A stretch of 64,000 nucleotides of DNA from Amoebidium appalachense (lineage: Eukaryota; Ichthyosporea): NCBI GenBank assembly GCA_963693365.1, contig CAVNZM010000005.1, positions 12,090,001 through 12,154,000 on the forward strand, written 5' to 3'. The notes under the pieces were generated by a model. It saw only the letters and a program-made list of their open reading frames with translations. It did no database searches and was not told the DNA's origin. This document shows positions 1 through 40,808 of the stretch, piece by piece; the stretch's first letter is position 1, and each line of letters begins with the position of its first letter. The translations under genes were made by a program, and so were the position numbers.

Positions 1-319
1 TAAGAAAAGGGAAGGGTTTGATTATGTGTGCAGGGTTGAAAGAGAATCTCTGTTGAGATGCTCAAGCCGGAAAAAAAAAAAAAAAATCCCAGGGAGCATG
101 TCGTAGGGAATATTAGAATCCTTTAAAAGAAAAGAGAGAGAGGGTATTAAAAAACCTGTTATAAAGACCTTGTATGTTACAATGATACTGTGTGTTTTAC
201 CTAGCATACTCCTACTTTTTTAGTTGGTTTATAAAAACAGGTTTTTGTTGTTACCGAGCGATGTATGAAGGTGTTGCATGTACAGTTTTCTTGCTGAGGG
301 GGGATGAGGAGAGGCGGGG

Positions 320-350
<31 letters not shown>

Positions 351-462
351 GGGGGGAGAGAGAGGGGGGGGGGGGGGGGAGGGGGGGGGGGGGGGAGGGG
401 GAGTGAACGTTTCCGCTTAATTTTGTTTGTGTGCACATGCAGCTAAATGCAACCCCCCCCCC

Positions 463-497
<35 letters not shown>

Positions 498-1054
498 CGC
501 CCCAGCACGCCCGCCACTCCCCTTCTCACCCTTCTTACTCCCCCCCCTCTCCCCCCTCCCCCCCCCCCCCCCCCCCTCCCCCCCCCCCCCCCCCCACTTT
601 CCCCTCACCCCAACCTCTCCCCTTCTAATCCGCCCATCTCTCCTGCCCCACCATCACCCACACAACCAGCCCACACAGTCCTTTTCTCCGTTTTTTTATT
701 CGGAAAAAAACCATTGTCAGGGCTTACTCCTCCTCTGGGCTGTACACAATGATATCGGGAGGAAACCAAGGGCTACCGTCAAACACAATGTCGCCTGTCA
801 TGGAATGGCCAGAAGGTTAGTGCACACGTTTTGACGAGGAGGGAAGTTGCCAGGGGGACGCCGGGGAGGAGGAGGAGGAGGAGGAGGAGGGGGGGGGGGG
901 GGGGGGGGGGGGGCAATGATCAGTACGAAATGCGCATTCGTGTAGGACCACTCAATGCAGATTTTTTTTCACAAACACAGAAAAGTATACATCATAAGAA
1001 GAGCCCATCCTCAGGGAGGACCCAACGTGGGTGGGCTGGGTTGGTGTGTGTGCT

Positions 1055-1087
<33 letters not shown>

Positions 1088-1128
1088 AGGGGTGGGGGGC
1101 TTTGCGAAGGAGACACGTTGGTGTGTGT

Positions 1129-1166
<38 letters not shown>

Positions 1167-1292
1167 CTCTGCGAAGGGGACACGCTTTTTCTTGGTGCTT
1201 GTACGCATGATATGAGTGCGGAATCATGAAACAACTACTGTCCTGTCACTCGAATCCCCCCCCCCCCCTCCCCCCTTCCCCCGGCCCTCAAA

Positions 1293-1384
<92 letters not shown>

Positions 1385-1484
1385 ACTATGCTCACTCACC
1401 TGGTGCTTTCAAGATAAACATCATGACAATTCCTGCGAGTTGAATTTGTTTGCGTGCCGCTACACGCACACACGCACACACAAA
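1..1484. repeat. Low-complexity region left of the L36 gene
   Basis: No gene is supported before the L36 reading frame. The stretch holds G runs near 317-395, 890-913, 1057-1086 and 1130-1166. It also holds a C-then-A compound run near 452-495, C-rich tracts at 541-595, and a (CA)n array at about 1295-1378. A short piece of the interspersed family described elsewhere lies at about 983-1027. Long frames across this part encode only Gly, Pro, Lys, Thr or His runs and are repeat translations. Confidence 0.7.
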
Positions 1485-1649
1485 GAAAATGAAGTACCGT
1501 TCGTCCCTCCGTATGATGTGTGATGCCTGCCAGTTTGTTGTGCGTAAGGGCCGGGTACGCGTGATCTGCAAAGAGACACCCAAGCACAAGCAGACACAGA
1601 AGTGAGCTAGCAAAGTTTATCTTGAAAGCACCAGGTGAGTGAGCATAGT
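1385..1649. repeat. Perfect 35-bp inverted repeat enclosing the L36 frame
   Basis: The arms are 1385-1419 and 1615-1649. They match over 35 bases with no mismatch and are 195 bases apart. Each arm carries CACCAGGTGAGTGAGC in opposite directions, so a consensus 5' splice site faces outward on each strand. No clear target-site duplication flanks the pair. It may be an inverted duplication of an exon end, or the terminal repeats of a small 265-bp element that includes L36. Confidence 0.9.
1489..1605 (+). CDS. MRPL36: Ribosomal protein bL36, mitochondrial type
   Basis: This 38-codon frame encodes a complete bL36 protein, a small zinc-ribbon protein of the large ribosomal subunit. The N-terminus is [10 protein letters not shown]. 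The zinc ligands are two cysteines in CDAC, a third cysteine in VICK and a histidine in PKHKQ. The spacing Cys-x2-Cys-x12-Cys-x5-His, with one more residue before the histidine than typical bacterial L36, is as in mitochondrial L36. The length matches mature L36, so a transit peptide, if present, would be on an upstream exon; the sequence just before the ATG could be an acceptor (CACACAAAG). The stop is TGA at 1603-1605. The frame lies in the loop of a perfect 35-bp inverted repeat, and the right arm contains a strong splice donor (CACCAG/GTGAGT), suggesting a 3' UTR intron. The family call is secure; gene boundaries are not. Confidence 0.88.
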   Translation: MKYRSSLRMMCDACQFVVRKGRVRVICKETPKHKQTQK

Positions 1650-2362
1650 TCCCTAAGCTCAAATCTCCTTTTCCTTTCGCCTCACCTTCTCGCATGCTTA
1701 TGCTGCTGTTCTGCTGTTCTTTTCTGCACCCCTCACACGCTTCGTTTGCGACATACCCTCTATTTTATGTGCTCGCCGCTTATACCCCTTCCCCTCCGCC
1801 TCCTCTTTCGTTGCTCTTCGTTCTTGGGAGAGCTACCAGTTATAAAGCAAGCACACACTTCAGTCGAAGGAAGTGCAGACTCACACACACAATCAGACAT
1901 ATCATGCGTGCAGGCTGGATTTCACATAATTACTTAAGCACACACCAATACGGCGCCTCTACAGGTTCTTCTCAGTACGCCCGCTCATGCGCACACATAC
2001 ACAGGCTCTCCTACACCTGTTTCCCCCTGCCTCTCCCCCCCCCCCCCTCTTCCCCCCTCCCCCTCCCTCCCCCTTCCCTTGCCCCGTTTTCCGGACCCCG
2101 TCTGTGACATACAAACCTGCACGTCGATTTCTCGCATGTATGCCTTGCGTTATTAGGTCTTTGATAGACGTTTAAGAATTGTACAAGCTATGCAATTAGA
2201 AGCTTTCGACCATTGAAAACACTTTTTTTCTTGTCCCTGCTGGGACCTTGATTGTTCAACATGCTTTCTCTTCCCAGTATCCTCCTACCCCCCCCCTCTC
2301 GGACCATTTTTTTTCCGTCTGGGTCTTAATTAGTTATTTCTACAATGCGTTTTGCCTCACCC

Positions 2363-2409
<47 letters not shown>

Positions 2410-2846
2410 ACCCCACACACACACACACACACCTCCACCTCACATCTCCACACTGCCACTTTTTAATATACTCAACGTGCAAGGTTGGTAAAAGGAAGGC
2501 TTGACCTACCTACACCCACATCCTTTCATGGGTGCTTTTTACAGTTTGTGCTTATTCAACTCGTAACTAGCAACGAAAATACTACCCCCCCTCCCCCCCC
2601 CCCCCTCCCCACCGCCCCCACCACCAACATAGTTAGCCGTCCACCTGTCCTTACAGACCCCTTTTCCGCCTCTCCTCTGCTTTCAGCCAACACCTGTTAG
2701 AGTATATTTCTCGGCAGAGACAAGGGCGTACAATGAAAAAAATAGTGGAGGAAGGTTTGAAAGAAGGCAAAGAAATGAACGAGTGAAGCTCGACAAAAGG
2801 GAGGGATGGGGCATAAGGGGGAAGGAGTGGGTTTGAGTTGAAGCAG

Positions 2847-3188
2847 GTTCCTTGGTTTACGTATTTGGCAAAACATATGATGACTATGATCAAAAATGGT
2901 ATGTGCAGCCACACCTCACCCAAGGACACAAGCATGCAAGCACGCACGAACACACAAATGGGGGACATGCGTGCACACAGGCACACACATGCAGACGGCA
3001 AAGCTTGTACACACAGACACACACACACTCACTGACACACACACACAGCCCCTTGCCCGTTTGCTCGTCATTGCAATTGAAGGCGTACCAGCCAAACGAA
3101 TTCACTCTTGACCAACAAAACTTACATCCACTTTTTTCTCAGGTACTTCTACGCCACTCCCACGAACATTGACTTGGCCCAGAGTTGA
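2847..3188 (+). CDS. Terminal exons of an unidentified + strand gene
   Basis: Two short exons join in phase. Exon 2847-2898 follows an AAGCAG acceptor and reads SLVYVFGKTYDDYDQK, ending in TG before GTATGTG. Exon 3143-3188 follows TTTTTTCTCAG, supplies the G that completes Trp, reads YFYATPTNIDLAQS and stops at TGA. I do not recognise the protein. The support is matching phase, good splice signals and non-repetitive amino acid content. Upstream exons are not resolved. A frame at 2687-2833 in the same register (starting PTPVRVYF) is open but ends in an in-frame TGA at 2834, so I have not joined it. The pieces could be chance. Confidence 0.35.
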
Positions 3189-3525
3189 TTGCGGCAGTGA
3201 ATGGTCGAAACCTCACCATATCTGTATTTTTGTAGCCCTCTTCTAGTCACTCCATGTATGTGTTTTATATTCAGAGCTCTTCCATATCAATATGAACAAT
3301 AGGTGTCATGTATGCACACACATATTGTAACCTGTGTGGTCATGCTCCCGTGATGACTACAAAGTTATGCAATCACAAAAAGCAGGTGTGATGCGTGTGA
3401 GGGTATAGCTGGATGAATAAACACTCAAATCGGGTGTGTTGAATTGGCTGTGCCAATTGCCCTGACTGATATTGGGAGATTTAATGCAAATGCATAGAGT
3501 CCCCCCCCCCCCCCCCTCCTCCCCA

Positions 3526-3556
<31 letters not shown>

Positions 3557-4093
3557 TACAGATGTGCGCGCTCGCACACACACACACACACACACACAAT
3601 GTGTGGTTTGCACTTTCAGAGGTGTTGTCCGCTGTGATTGTAGTATTTCGTACATCAAAACACATTCTTACCCCCCCCCCCCCCCCCCCCCCTCCCCCCG
3701 CCGTGGTGAAGCCACCACACCTCGTAGATATATGAACAAATATGTCACACCCATATGTACGTACTACTGCAGGCAGACAAAATCAGTAATACGGACGTAC
3801 ACATCTACATGCACCTGTACACGCACCTAGGCCTATCAAGTCGGGATCACAATACATATTCGTATCAGCTGCAGAGATTCGAACAACAAGACGTGCAACA
3901 CATGCCATGAGGCTCTGCACAGGTGCAATACTTAACAAGTACAGGCTTTTTACTGGCAATACTTTGCGGATTATTGGCTCAACGGATTCAAACCGGCCTT
4001 CAGCTATTTATCATGTGTACGTACACACGTATGTTTGATGATAACAAACCCTTTAGAAGCAGGTGATATCGATCTGCATGCATCGCATGAAAT

Positions 4094-4128
<35 letters not shown>

Positions 4129-4615
4129 TTCCCCGCGCACCACAGCAGGTTGGTTGAACATCACATATAGACACTGCCAATATATAATTGGAGCAATGTC
4201 ACGTGCACACGAGCTGATGTGAATTTCAAACTTCAAGAGTGGATAATCTCCACTCGAGCTCGGATCCGAATTCAGGCTGTAGAACATCAGACTTACGTAC
4301 GGGCATTATACCCACTAGCCTGGGTCCATGTTCATTACATGTTCCTATTGAAAATTCGTGCATCACATGCCTACAGTATCCGACAAACAAAGGCATACAT
4401 ATCCGGCCCGGACAGTCAACAAAGTCGGTGCCGAACTATATTTAATTACTCAAGCATTATAATGGGGATTTATTTGGCTAATCTTGCCAACCAATCCTAC
4501 CATATCAATCCGCAGCGCTAGCGCTGGTCACTCTGCCCCTTTCCTCCCCCCTCCCCCCCTCCCCCCCCTCTCTCTTACTCCCATCAAATTTACTATCCTT
4601 CCCCCCCCCCCCCAA

Positions 4616-4653
<38 letters not shown>

Positions 4654-4662
4654 TATGTAGAC
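3189..4662. other. Convergent spacer, no gene seen
   Basis: The spacer lies between the 3' ends of the + strand exons and the - strand phosphatase gene. It contains (CA)n tracts at about 3527-3553 and 3577-3597, C runs at 3501-3516, 3670-3692 and 4095-4128, and a short (CA)n at about 4629-4652. A 100-codon open frame at 4219-4521 has normal composition but no recognisable motif. A cluster of overlapping restriction sites lies at 4253-4273. Confidence 0.6.
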
Positions 4663-13040
<8,378 letters not shown>

Positions 13041-13507
13041 TTCGTGTTTGTCCGAAGCCACCCAACCCGTATTCGACTCCGACAAGAAGTGTATGTGTAA
13101 GTATAGCTGGTATGCTTTGCTTTGTTAATCACCGTAAGTCACGGGCGCACAATAAGGAATCCAGGTGTTCTAACCAAGAAACCAGTTGCCGAGTGCGTTA
13201 TTCTTGCACTCATTATAGGCCGAAAGCTGGCTGAACTGTGTATGCTGAGAAGCTTTGTTCACGGTTTCCAACCGTTCTCTCACGGTACGTTCAGCTAACT
13301 GCGCGTCTCAGGCTGGTCGATTTGGAGATATTTTGAGTCGAGGCTCACGGCCCTTCCGGCTTTTTTTGCTCCTGACCCTTCGACCTCACCACCTTTCCCA
13401 ACACATGTGCACACACACGCCTCTCCTCACCGTGACGCCTCTAGATCTCTTTCGATACTCCCCCCCACCTCCCCCCCTTTCGCCTGAGAACTTGGTTGGT
13501 AAAATGT

Positions 13508-13553
<46 letters not shown>

Positions 13554-14330
13554 CTCTCTCGATCCTCCGGCCTCCCCGGCGGCTCTCCCGTCTCTCCGGC
13601 CTCCCCGACGGCCCCCCCCCCCCCCCCCCTCCCCCTCCCTACTTGAGCTTCCTCTTTACCCTGCAGCTGATTCGCACTTCCAATCATTTTTAGAAGAAGC
13701 TTTTAATTATACAGTCTCTTACAGTAGCTATTAATTATGTTTACCCCCCCCCCTCCCCCCACCACCACCACCACCACACCCACACCCACATGTACATCCA
13801 CACCCACCTTCTGAAAACAACACTAACAACATAGGAAAATTATCAAACCGATTCACGAACAGCACAACCTTAGCCCATCCCTCATTCATTCCTAGCATGC
13901 CGAAAAAACAAAAGACTAACCAGCAGCTAGTTTAGTTTCAAGTTGAACACTGCCACAACACCCGGCTTTGACCATGAAATTTTTAAGACCCAACCACCAC
14001 GTGCTATCATGTACATGTTCCGTACTGTCGATTAGCCCTTCCAAGACAAACCCCTGAAAAAAGCGAAACCCTCTGCTCGAGCAAAGGTAGCCTTGGGTAA
14101 ACAACAAACAACCACGGACAAGCTTACCACTATCATTCAGCTAAATTAACACCCTACACATAATATTAATCAAGTATCATGACAAACAAAAGCTTAATAA
14201 TATACATTCAACCAGGCCTCTAACATATATGCACACCAGGTTGAATTCTTAACAACCCAGCCTGCAGCTGGCATCGCCAGTGCAATTTGTCATATTGCAA
14301 TGACATGGTGTTCCACAGGCAATCACATAT
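13041..14330. other. Spacer between two tandem - strand genes
   Basis: This is the upstream region of the CSD/PP2C gene and the downstream region of PRODH. It holds C runs at 13514-13551 and 13612-13630, a short CCA repeat near 13760-13777 and AT-richer sequence from 13800 to 14260. No exon is supported. A 63-codon frame at 13916-14107 has mixed composition but no family motif and no matching splice phase. Confidence 0.55.
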
Positions 14331-23179
<8,849 letters not shown>

Positions 23180-24834
23180 TCTCGTCGCTCTCCCAGAAAC
23201 CACAAGAAGAAATTCGTTGATTGAAAAATGAGGAAAAAGAGGAGAGGGATGCTGGGGGGGAAATGCCCACCCACCCACACAACAACACCCCAAAACTCGA
23301 TCAAGAACGAGAAAGTCGTCAGTGAAACTGCGGCAGGCTTTTTTTGGCTCATAAGACATGTCCAGTACGCTGTGAGCCTAGTCTATAATTGTGACGTCAG
23401 ATGTTACTTCATTGTGGGCTCTATTGCACCCGTAGTGGCTTCTACTTAGCCAGTTTGCGTTTTGTTGTTGAAGACTATTATGAGCCCGACTGCAACTTCA
23501 CAACCAATCAAAAAGTGTTTACAGCTTCATGATTTGCCGATTCGAAAGATGTGTGTGCCTGTGTGGTAAGCCTCGGGCTCCAATTATTAGGTTTTAGGAC
23601 TAAGCTACTGAGTATAATGCAAACTAAATCCAATTTAAGGTATAAAAAAGTTGTTTAACGGCCTTTGGAGTTCTTCACGGCTGGTTTTTGCTATCTATAT
23701 AACGCAAGATACAGGCCGCTTTTCTGATACAGCAATCTTGATTGATGATTATTAGCTTATGATAAACGAGCGTGACCCCAAATGTACCCAATCAATTTCT
23801 GCGTATCAAACAGTTGATAAATTCCTTTGACTTGAAACCAATCAAGGCAACTCAATATAGGTCAACCAATCACAACGCCCAAATCTGCCGTCAGGGCGCG
23901 AAAGCTCCCCGACGGTCAGGCTAGGGGCATAAAAAAAAAAAAAAGAAAAGAAAGAAAGAAAGGAACGAAGTGTCTGTGTGCAGGTGTTTGCTGTAGGGTT
24001 GAACGTGTCTTTAAGGGGCTGTTACACATAAAGGTACGCTTTAATTTTAGTGCTATTATAATAACTGCTACGCATTCACTGTTGTCACCAACGTGGCACA
24101 TGCTCTGTGGTTTCTGGCAGTCACATTTTACGTGTGTGGCATGTTTTTCTCCCATGGGAAAGGAGTCTCGGAGGTAGAACTCGTATCTGCTCGCTTCTGT
24201 GAAGAGCCTGTAATCTTACACCTACTCGTATGTATGCATAAGACAGGTTCTGTGCAATTGAATCTTTGAAAAGTGTGCATCCTCAGACTGAGAGCCGAAT
24301 TAGGATGCCTTGACCGAAGATCCATCCACGTTTCAAGGTTTTGCTTTTTACATGGTAGCGCTTGTGCGGGTGTGGTAGCATGCTTGTTTTTATTACTGGC
24401 TTTTAGCGAAACGGCGCTAAGTTTCGCATGGGTTTGTCTTGCTGTTATGCATCATCCTCTTTTTCAGTTTTCAAGTGTTAGTGTGTGAGATCTGTTGGTC
24501 TTTGAGGCAGCTGCAAATTATATGCGCGCGGCAGCTTTGTTTAGTATCATGGTACAGTCCTTCGCATAAGATATGAGGTTCCAACAAAGTTTCACCAGTA
24601 TTTGTACTGTTATCGGCCTTATATTCATCCCTCAGATAGCTTCCCATCAGTTTTCCTCTCCCTGCCACCCCCCCCCCCCCCCCCCTCCCCCTCCCCCCCT
24701 TCCCTGCTTCCTCCCCAATTTTTTCACACACACCGTGACACTCACTCACTCACTCATTCACGCACGCACGCACACACACACACATACCACCCACCAACAC
24801 AGCTACTAATACACAACACCCCCTCAGCTCGAAG
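23180..24834. promoter_or_regulatory. Divergent spacer between PRODH and NAL, likely shared promoter region
   Basis: The spacer separates two oppositely transcribed genes. It is almost free of long homopolymers until 24670. It contains several CCAAT/ATTGG-type boxes: ACCAATCA at about 23502 and 23838, CCAATCAA at about 23788 and ACCAATCAC at about 23865. An A-rich stretch lies near 23930-23960. No coding exon is supported. A C run and (CA)n lie just before the NAL start, where CCCTCAG at about 24822-24828 could also be an acceptor for a 5' UTR exon. Confidence 0.5.
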
Positions 24835-30447
<5,613 letters not shown>

Positions 30448-30889
30448 GCCAATGGGTGAGCTTGCAATATAGCCTTATATGGTTGTGCCATGCCAAATTG
30501 GCGAATATGTTGAGGTATAACCAGTCTCTTTGTAGCTTATGATGTTGATCCCTCGGGTACCTTTTTAATGTATGTTCTTGCTGACTTAGAGCAATACTAA
30601 CCCTCTAATATCAGGCCTTAACGTGATACTGACAAATTGATGTAGATATATGCCATATTAGCAGGCGCCCGAACATGGACAGGTCTAAGGGAGGGACAGT
30701 CCCGCCCAGAAAGGGTTATACGCACGTGTTTGCTTATTGTGTACTTTATCACGGACAGTAGTGACTTATAATTACGGCTGCTACTGCCTTGTAATATCAA
30801 TGGTGTTTTTCAATAGATGCACAAGTGGGTGGGGGTGTATTCCCGTTTAACTCAAGGTGCTGGCTCCTAAACTATGTATACCCCCGGCT

Positions 30890-30932
<43 letters not shown>

Positions 30933-31715
30933 ACTCCCCCCTCTTCCCCCCCCCCCCCCCCACATCTTTACTTCCATGCAACCGGGCATGGTTGCTCTGT
31001 GTCGTGCATCTGTAAGCACATACGCGTTTGTCGCTGCACTGCATTAGTTTGCACACACATCTTCACCGTTTTGCTCACCTTGCTTGCATAAGCAACCCTG
31101 CTCGTCTTTGATCAAGACGGGTTGACCCACCCAAGTTCAGTTGATGCTGCTGTCTGAGTTGGAGCGTCGTATATACGCGGGCTAAGGGGTCGAAACTCAG
31201 ACGCAATTGATGACTTGGGCCCTCCCTGAGGATGGGCTCTGCTTATGACGCATACTGTGCGCATGGCTGATGCTGCATACTTGAATGTTTGCCTTTGCAT
31301 GTGTCCTGCATCATGCTTCTCATCGTCTATGCGTACTTCGTACTGTGTTCCGCATTCAAACCCCCCCCCCCCCCCACCCCTCCCCACTTCCCCCCCCCCC
31401 CCCTTCCCCCACCCAGCCACTCACCCATATCCCAGCCCATCTAAAAGCTCTTTCGTCCTCCTTTAGCTAATTAGATCTCGATACTTGTCCTGACTAAGGA
31501 TACATTCCATTCCGGGCGTCCACTGGGGTAACCGTTGTGTGATTGTGTGAGGGTGAGCTCGACAGGCCGTGTGTATGACTCATGAATGAAAGCCTTCGAG
31601 CTCAGATCCGATTGGATCCAGACGATAGTGTATGCGGCGCCAACGCCTCCTCTCCCCTGCGCCTTGATACATTCGCAGTACTGTCACGGTGTAACGCTAA
31701 GTGTGCACGCATGCT

Positions 31716-31758
<43 letters not shown>

Positions 31759-32503
31759 CGCCCTGCCCCGCTTGCTGCAGTCATGACCCCGCGGACCTAA
31801 TATTTATTTTTTTTGAGCTCGTCGCCTGCATAAACCTTTTTAGTTGAAAGGAACACTGCTAATTAGCGCTTAGCACATGGCATTATTATACTCCATGTTG
31901 GGCAACACTTCATTGATGTATACGTCACATGACCCCTTGCCGTTTTCTGTACGTACAACGGTTTACAAAACTGCATAAGCTCAGCGAGAGCTGTCTTGTA
32001 GGGACTCGGGATGAGGGAAGGAAGGGATAGGTGTGTCTGTGTGTCTGTGTGTTACGGTGTGTGTGTGTGTGTGTGCGTGTGTGTGTGTGTGTGTGTTTAA
32101 GGGGAGCGGGGGGGGGGGGGGGGGGGGGGGGGGAGAGAGAGATCGGTTACTTTCGTAAAATGGACAGCCCAGCTAGTAGGCTCGGGGCCCGGATCGAATG
32201 AAGAGCCAGATGTCGGAAATGTACATCTTATCGATATCATCACTACTAGGCAAAGAAAAAACTGAAGCTATTTGTCTAAACTGCCTTTTCATCATACATA
32301 TTTTCAATAAAATTTAGGTATATTGTAATCACGGCTCGTAGCAGCTTCAAGGAAGCCCTACATTTGGAGATCACATTTCTCAAATTCAAACACCGCCAAC
32401 CGTTGGGCAGCCAATCAAATTACAGATTTATATTTAAAGCTTACACGGCCAGGTTGTCCTACGTGCATATCATAGATCTGCATATGGTGCGAGTTTCTCT
32501 CTC

Positions 32504-32576
<73 letters not shown>

Positions 32577-32889
32577 CATATGCTTGTTTGCATGCGTAGC
32601 TAATGGTAAGTGGCTTGCACGTTTCGAAAGTACATAACATGTATGCGGAGAGTATGCAAAATCTCGAGCATTCATGTCAAGTTGAAAAACCGAGTCGAAT
32701 AGTTATCAAACGGAGGATGTTCACAAGCATTCATCCAGTTTGAACAGGCAGAGATGGCATGTGTCCCAAAACCCTTTCCTATCCTTGGCATCCTCGTGAT
32801 GTTCTCTGTCTTCTGTTTCTCAAATGTACAAAATACATCATCACGAGATGTGTGTGTGTGTGTATGTGTGCCGTGTGTGGGTGTGTATG

Positions 32890-32943
<54 letters not shown>

Positions 32944-33052
32944 CTCAATAAACCACAGGTACGAGAGCTGTAAATGCCCACAAAAAGCAATCGAAAAGCC
33001 ACAAAGACACAAAAATACACCAAAAAGCAACCAAAATAAACACACCACTCAC
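30448..33052. other. Convergent spacer downstream of NAL and patatin genes
   Basis: The spacer holds the full-length element copy B, C runs at 30891-30930 and 31719-31757, a G run at 32110-32133, and (GT)n arrays at about 32507-32573 and 32890-32940. A 72-codon frame at 31582-31800 ends in a proline run and has no motif. No gene is supported. Confidence 0.6.
30966..31360 (+). mobile_element. Full-length interspersed element, copy B
   Basis: This intergenic copy matches copy A (7726-8120) over its whole length in inverse orientation, with scattered substitutions only. It starts CTTTACTTCCATGCAACC and ends GTTCCGCATTCAAA before a C run. It contains GGGGTCGAAACTCAGACGC, which resembles a B box (GGTTCGANNCC). 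Because it lies outside genes it shows that the family inserts elsewhere than in introns. Confidence 0.85.
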
Positions 33053-38988
<5,936 letters not shown>

Positions 38989-40808
38989 GTTTCGAACCTC
39001 GCAAAAACACAGCCGTAGAAACACTTACTAAAAGTGATCACTGAAACAAACACCCCAAAGAGCACCTCTGGCGCCGTGTATACCAAATTCAGCTTTAGAA
39101 TTAAGGCTCCGTGATACTTGCACAATGAATTCACACATGCCGCACCCCCCGCGGATAAGAAAGTGGACGTTATGATCAATTGTGTTCCTCGTCAAACTTA
39201 GCAACCCGAGTTTAGGTGCTTGCAAAAAAAAAGAGTTTGGAGCGAAAATTATGGTAAGAAAAATGACTGGCTTCGTGGGAAAAATGAACACGAGGCAACC
39301 CGTAGGTTACCCAGGAAAGTAAATACAAGAGTGAGAAAAAGCCAGAAGAAAAGTGGGGAAAAAATGTTCGTCAGGGCGGGCCATTTGCCCGCTACAAACA
39401 CGGGATCGTCTCCTACAACCTGAGTATTGGGGTTCTAAGTTATAATAGTAAATTCCAATAAGTATAAAATATTTTATGTATTTGTAATTTGCCGAACCTT
39501 GTCCATGCTATTGTAGGAGCAAGGGAGACAAGCGAGAAGCCTCCGAATCCAATCATATTATCAAATAGAATCCCCATAGAGAACCCTGTCGCCGGCGCAG
39601 CGGGTCCGAACGAACGCTTCCCCACTGCAGTGAAATAGAGACCAAAGCTACAGGAAACAGAAGTTAACAATGTGTATGTGTGCAAGCACTTGTAGGTAGT
39701 TTCTGTTTAAAGCTTGGTTGCGTAAAACTGACGTGTTACTGTAGACGCCACTCTAGAATAAGAAAACCCCGGAGATGCTGGGATCATCATGCAGCACTAC
39801 TGTATAGCTAGCTAGGGGATTGTGACCATATTCCTAATTTCTTTTAGTTTATATAAATGTACAAGCAAAGCACACAAAATTAACGCATGCATATCGCTGT
39901 GCAGCAGTTTGAATGGCGATATGCGCATATGAAGAGGTAACACGTGGGAAAAGCATTGGTTAGTAGCGCACACATCCTGCGCATAGCGATCCACGGCACC
40001 CTAAAGCCATGTACCACAACTGTGGCATAACATCAACTGCAAACACTAACTGCATACCCTACTTGAGCTACCCATGAGTTCTGCTTTATAAAAAAAAATA
40101 GCCGTTAGATGTAGCGCAAGCGTAGCCAGTGTCAAATATACAAACGCATGCCCTTGACTCCCGCCTGTGTGCAGAAATGAAATCAGAAGGCATAAGGCAA
40201 CACTTCGGCAGCTGTGCCAGCGAATGCCCATGCCCGTGCTAGGAGGCCTTTGTTCCTTCTGCAAGCGTAATAAGAGTTGTATCGTTATGCACACGTAGAG
40301 TGAGCGTTAACGACAAACAATAAGCAACTCAAAACTCCTGCTAGGGCCTGCACGAGGACTTGGGCAACCCATAACCTCACCCTCATGTCATTGACCTACT
40401 TGCAGGGTTGTGCTGCTAGTGAATTCGAACATCGTCTAGTAGACTAAAGCGCTAGGCCATCGTCTCCAGCCGCATATACTAAACTACACCTGATTCACAC
40501 CTCCCTCTCTCATATGAAGCATTTACCCGTCACCTTTGCCGTCATCCGCGGGGCTGCTGACTGAGTGCGCGCTGAGTCCACCAGTAGAGGTGTCACTGTG
40601 TGATTTTTACGCAAAATGGTGTGAGCCATGATGCTCGGGAGCCTCGGAGCTCATCAATGCTACATACTATGTTGGCTACCCCCTCCTCCTCCGCCAGCAA
40701 AATTCCTTCTCTTCATGAGTTTCTGTTGTGAAGTAGGCCTGCTAGCGCTAAACATTACGAAAGTCTCACAACATACACATAGAAAAGACACACGTCAAGT
40801 CCACCACT
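38989..40808. promoter_or_regulatory. Divergent spacer between patatin and PSS genes
   Basis: About 1.8 kb of non-repetitive sequence lies between the two start codons and presumably carries both promoters. No clear TATA box is assigned. It also contains hydrophobic open segments on the - strand that are listed separately as possible exons. Confidence 0.4.
39495..40164 (-). other. Possible exons of an unidentified membrane protein
   Basis: Two hydrophobic segments follow good acceptors on the - strand. One begins at 40164 (after ACACAG) and reads QGHAFVYLTLATLALHLTAI. The other begins at 39647 (after TTCCTGTAG) and includes FGPAAPATGFSMGILF and GFGGFSLVSLAPTIAW. A third open stretch near 39040-39170 ends at a GTAAGTG donor. 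The phases do not join cleanly and no family is recognised, so this may be chance. Confidence 0.18.

Noticed and set aside
229-1234. Many overlapping open frames rich in Pro, Gly, Lys, Thr or His
   Set aside because: They translate homopolymer and CA/GT repeats and have no non-repetitive core. The same holds for most long frames elsewhere in the window.
1396-1695. 99-codon - strand frame across the L36 region
   Set aside because: It is antisense to the L36 frame and part of it translates the inverted-repeat arms.
4219-4521. 100-codon + strand frame of normal composition
   Set aside because: No recognisable family, no splice context, and it overlaps the linker-like restriction site cluster.
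40405-40475. Functional tRNA gene
   Set aside because: A and B box words are present but the acceptor and T stems do not pair.
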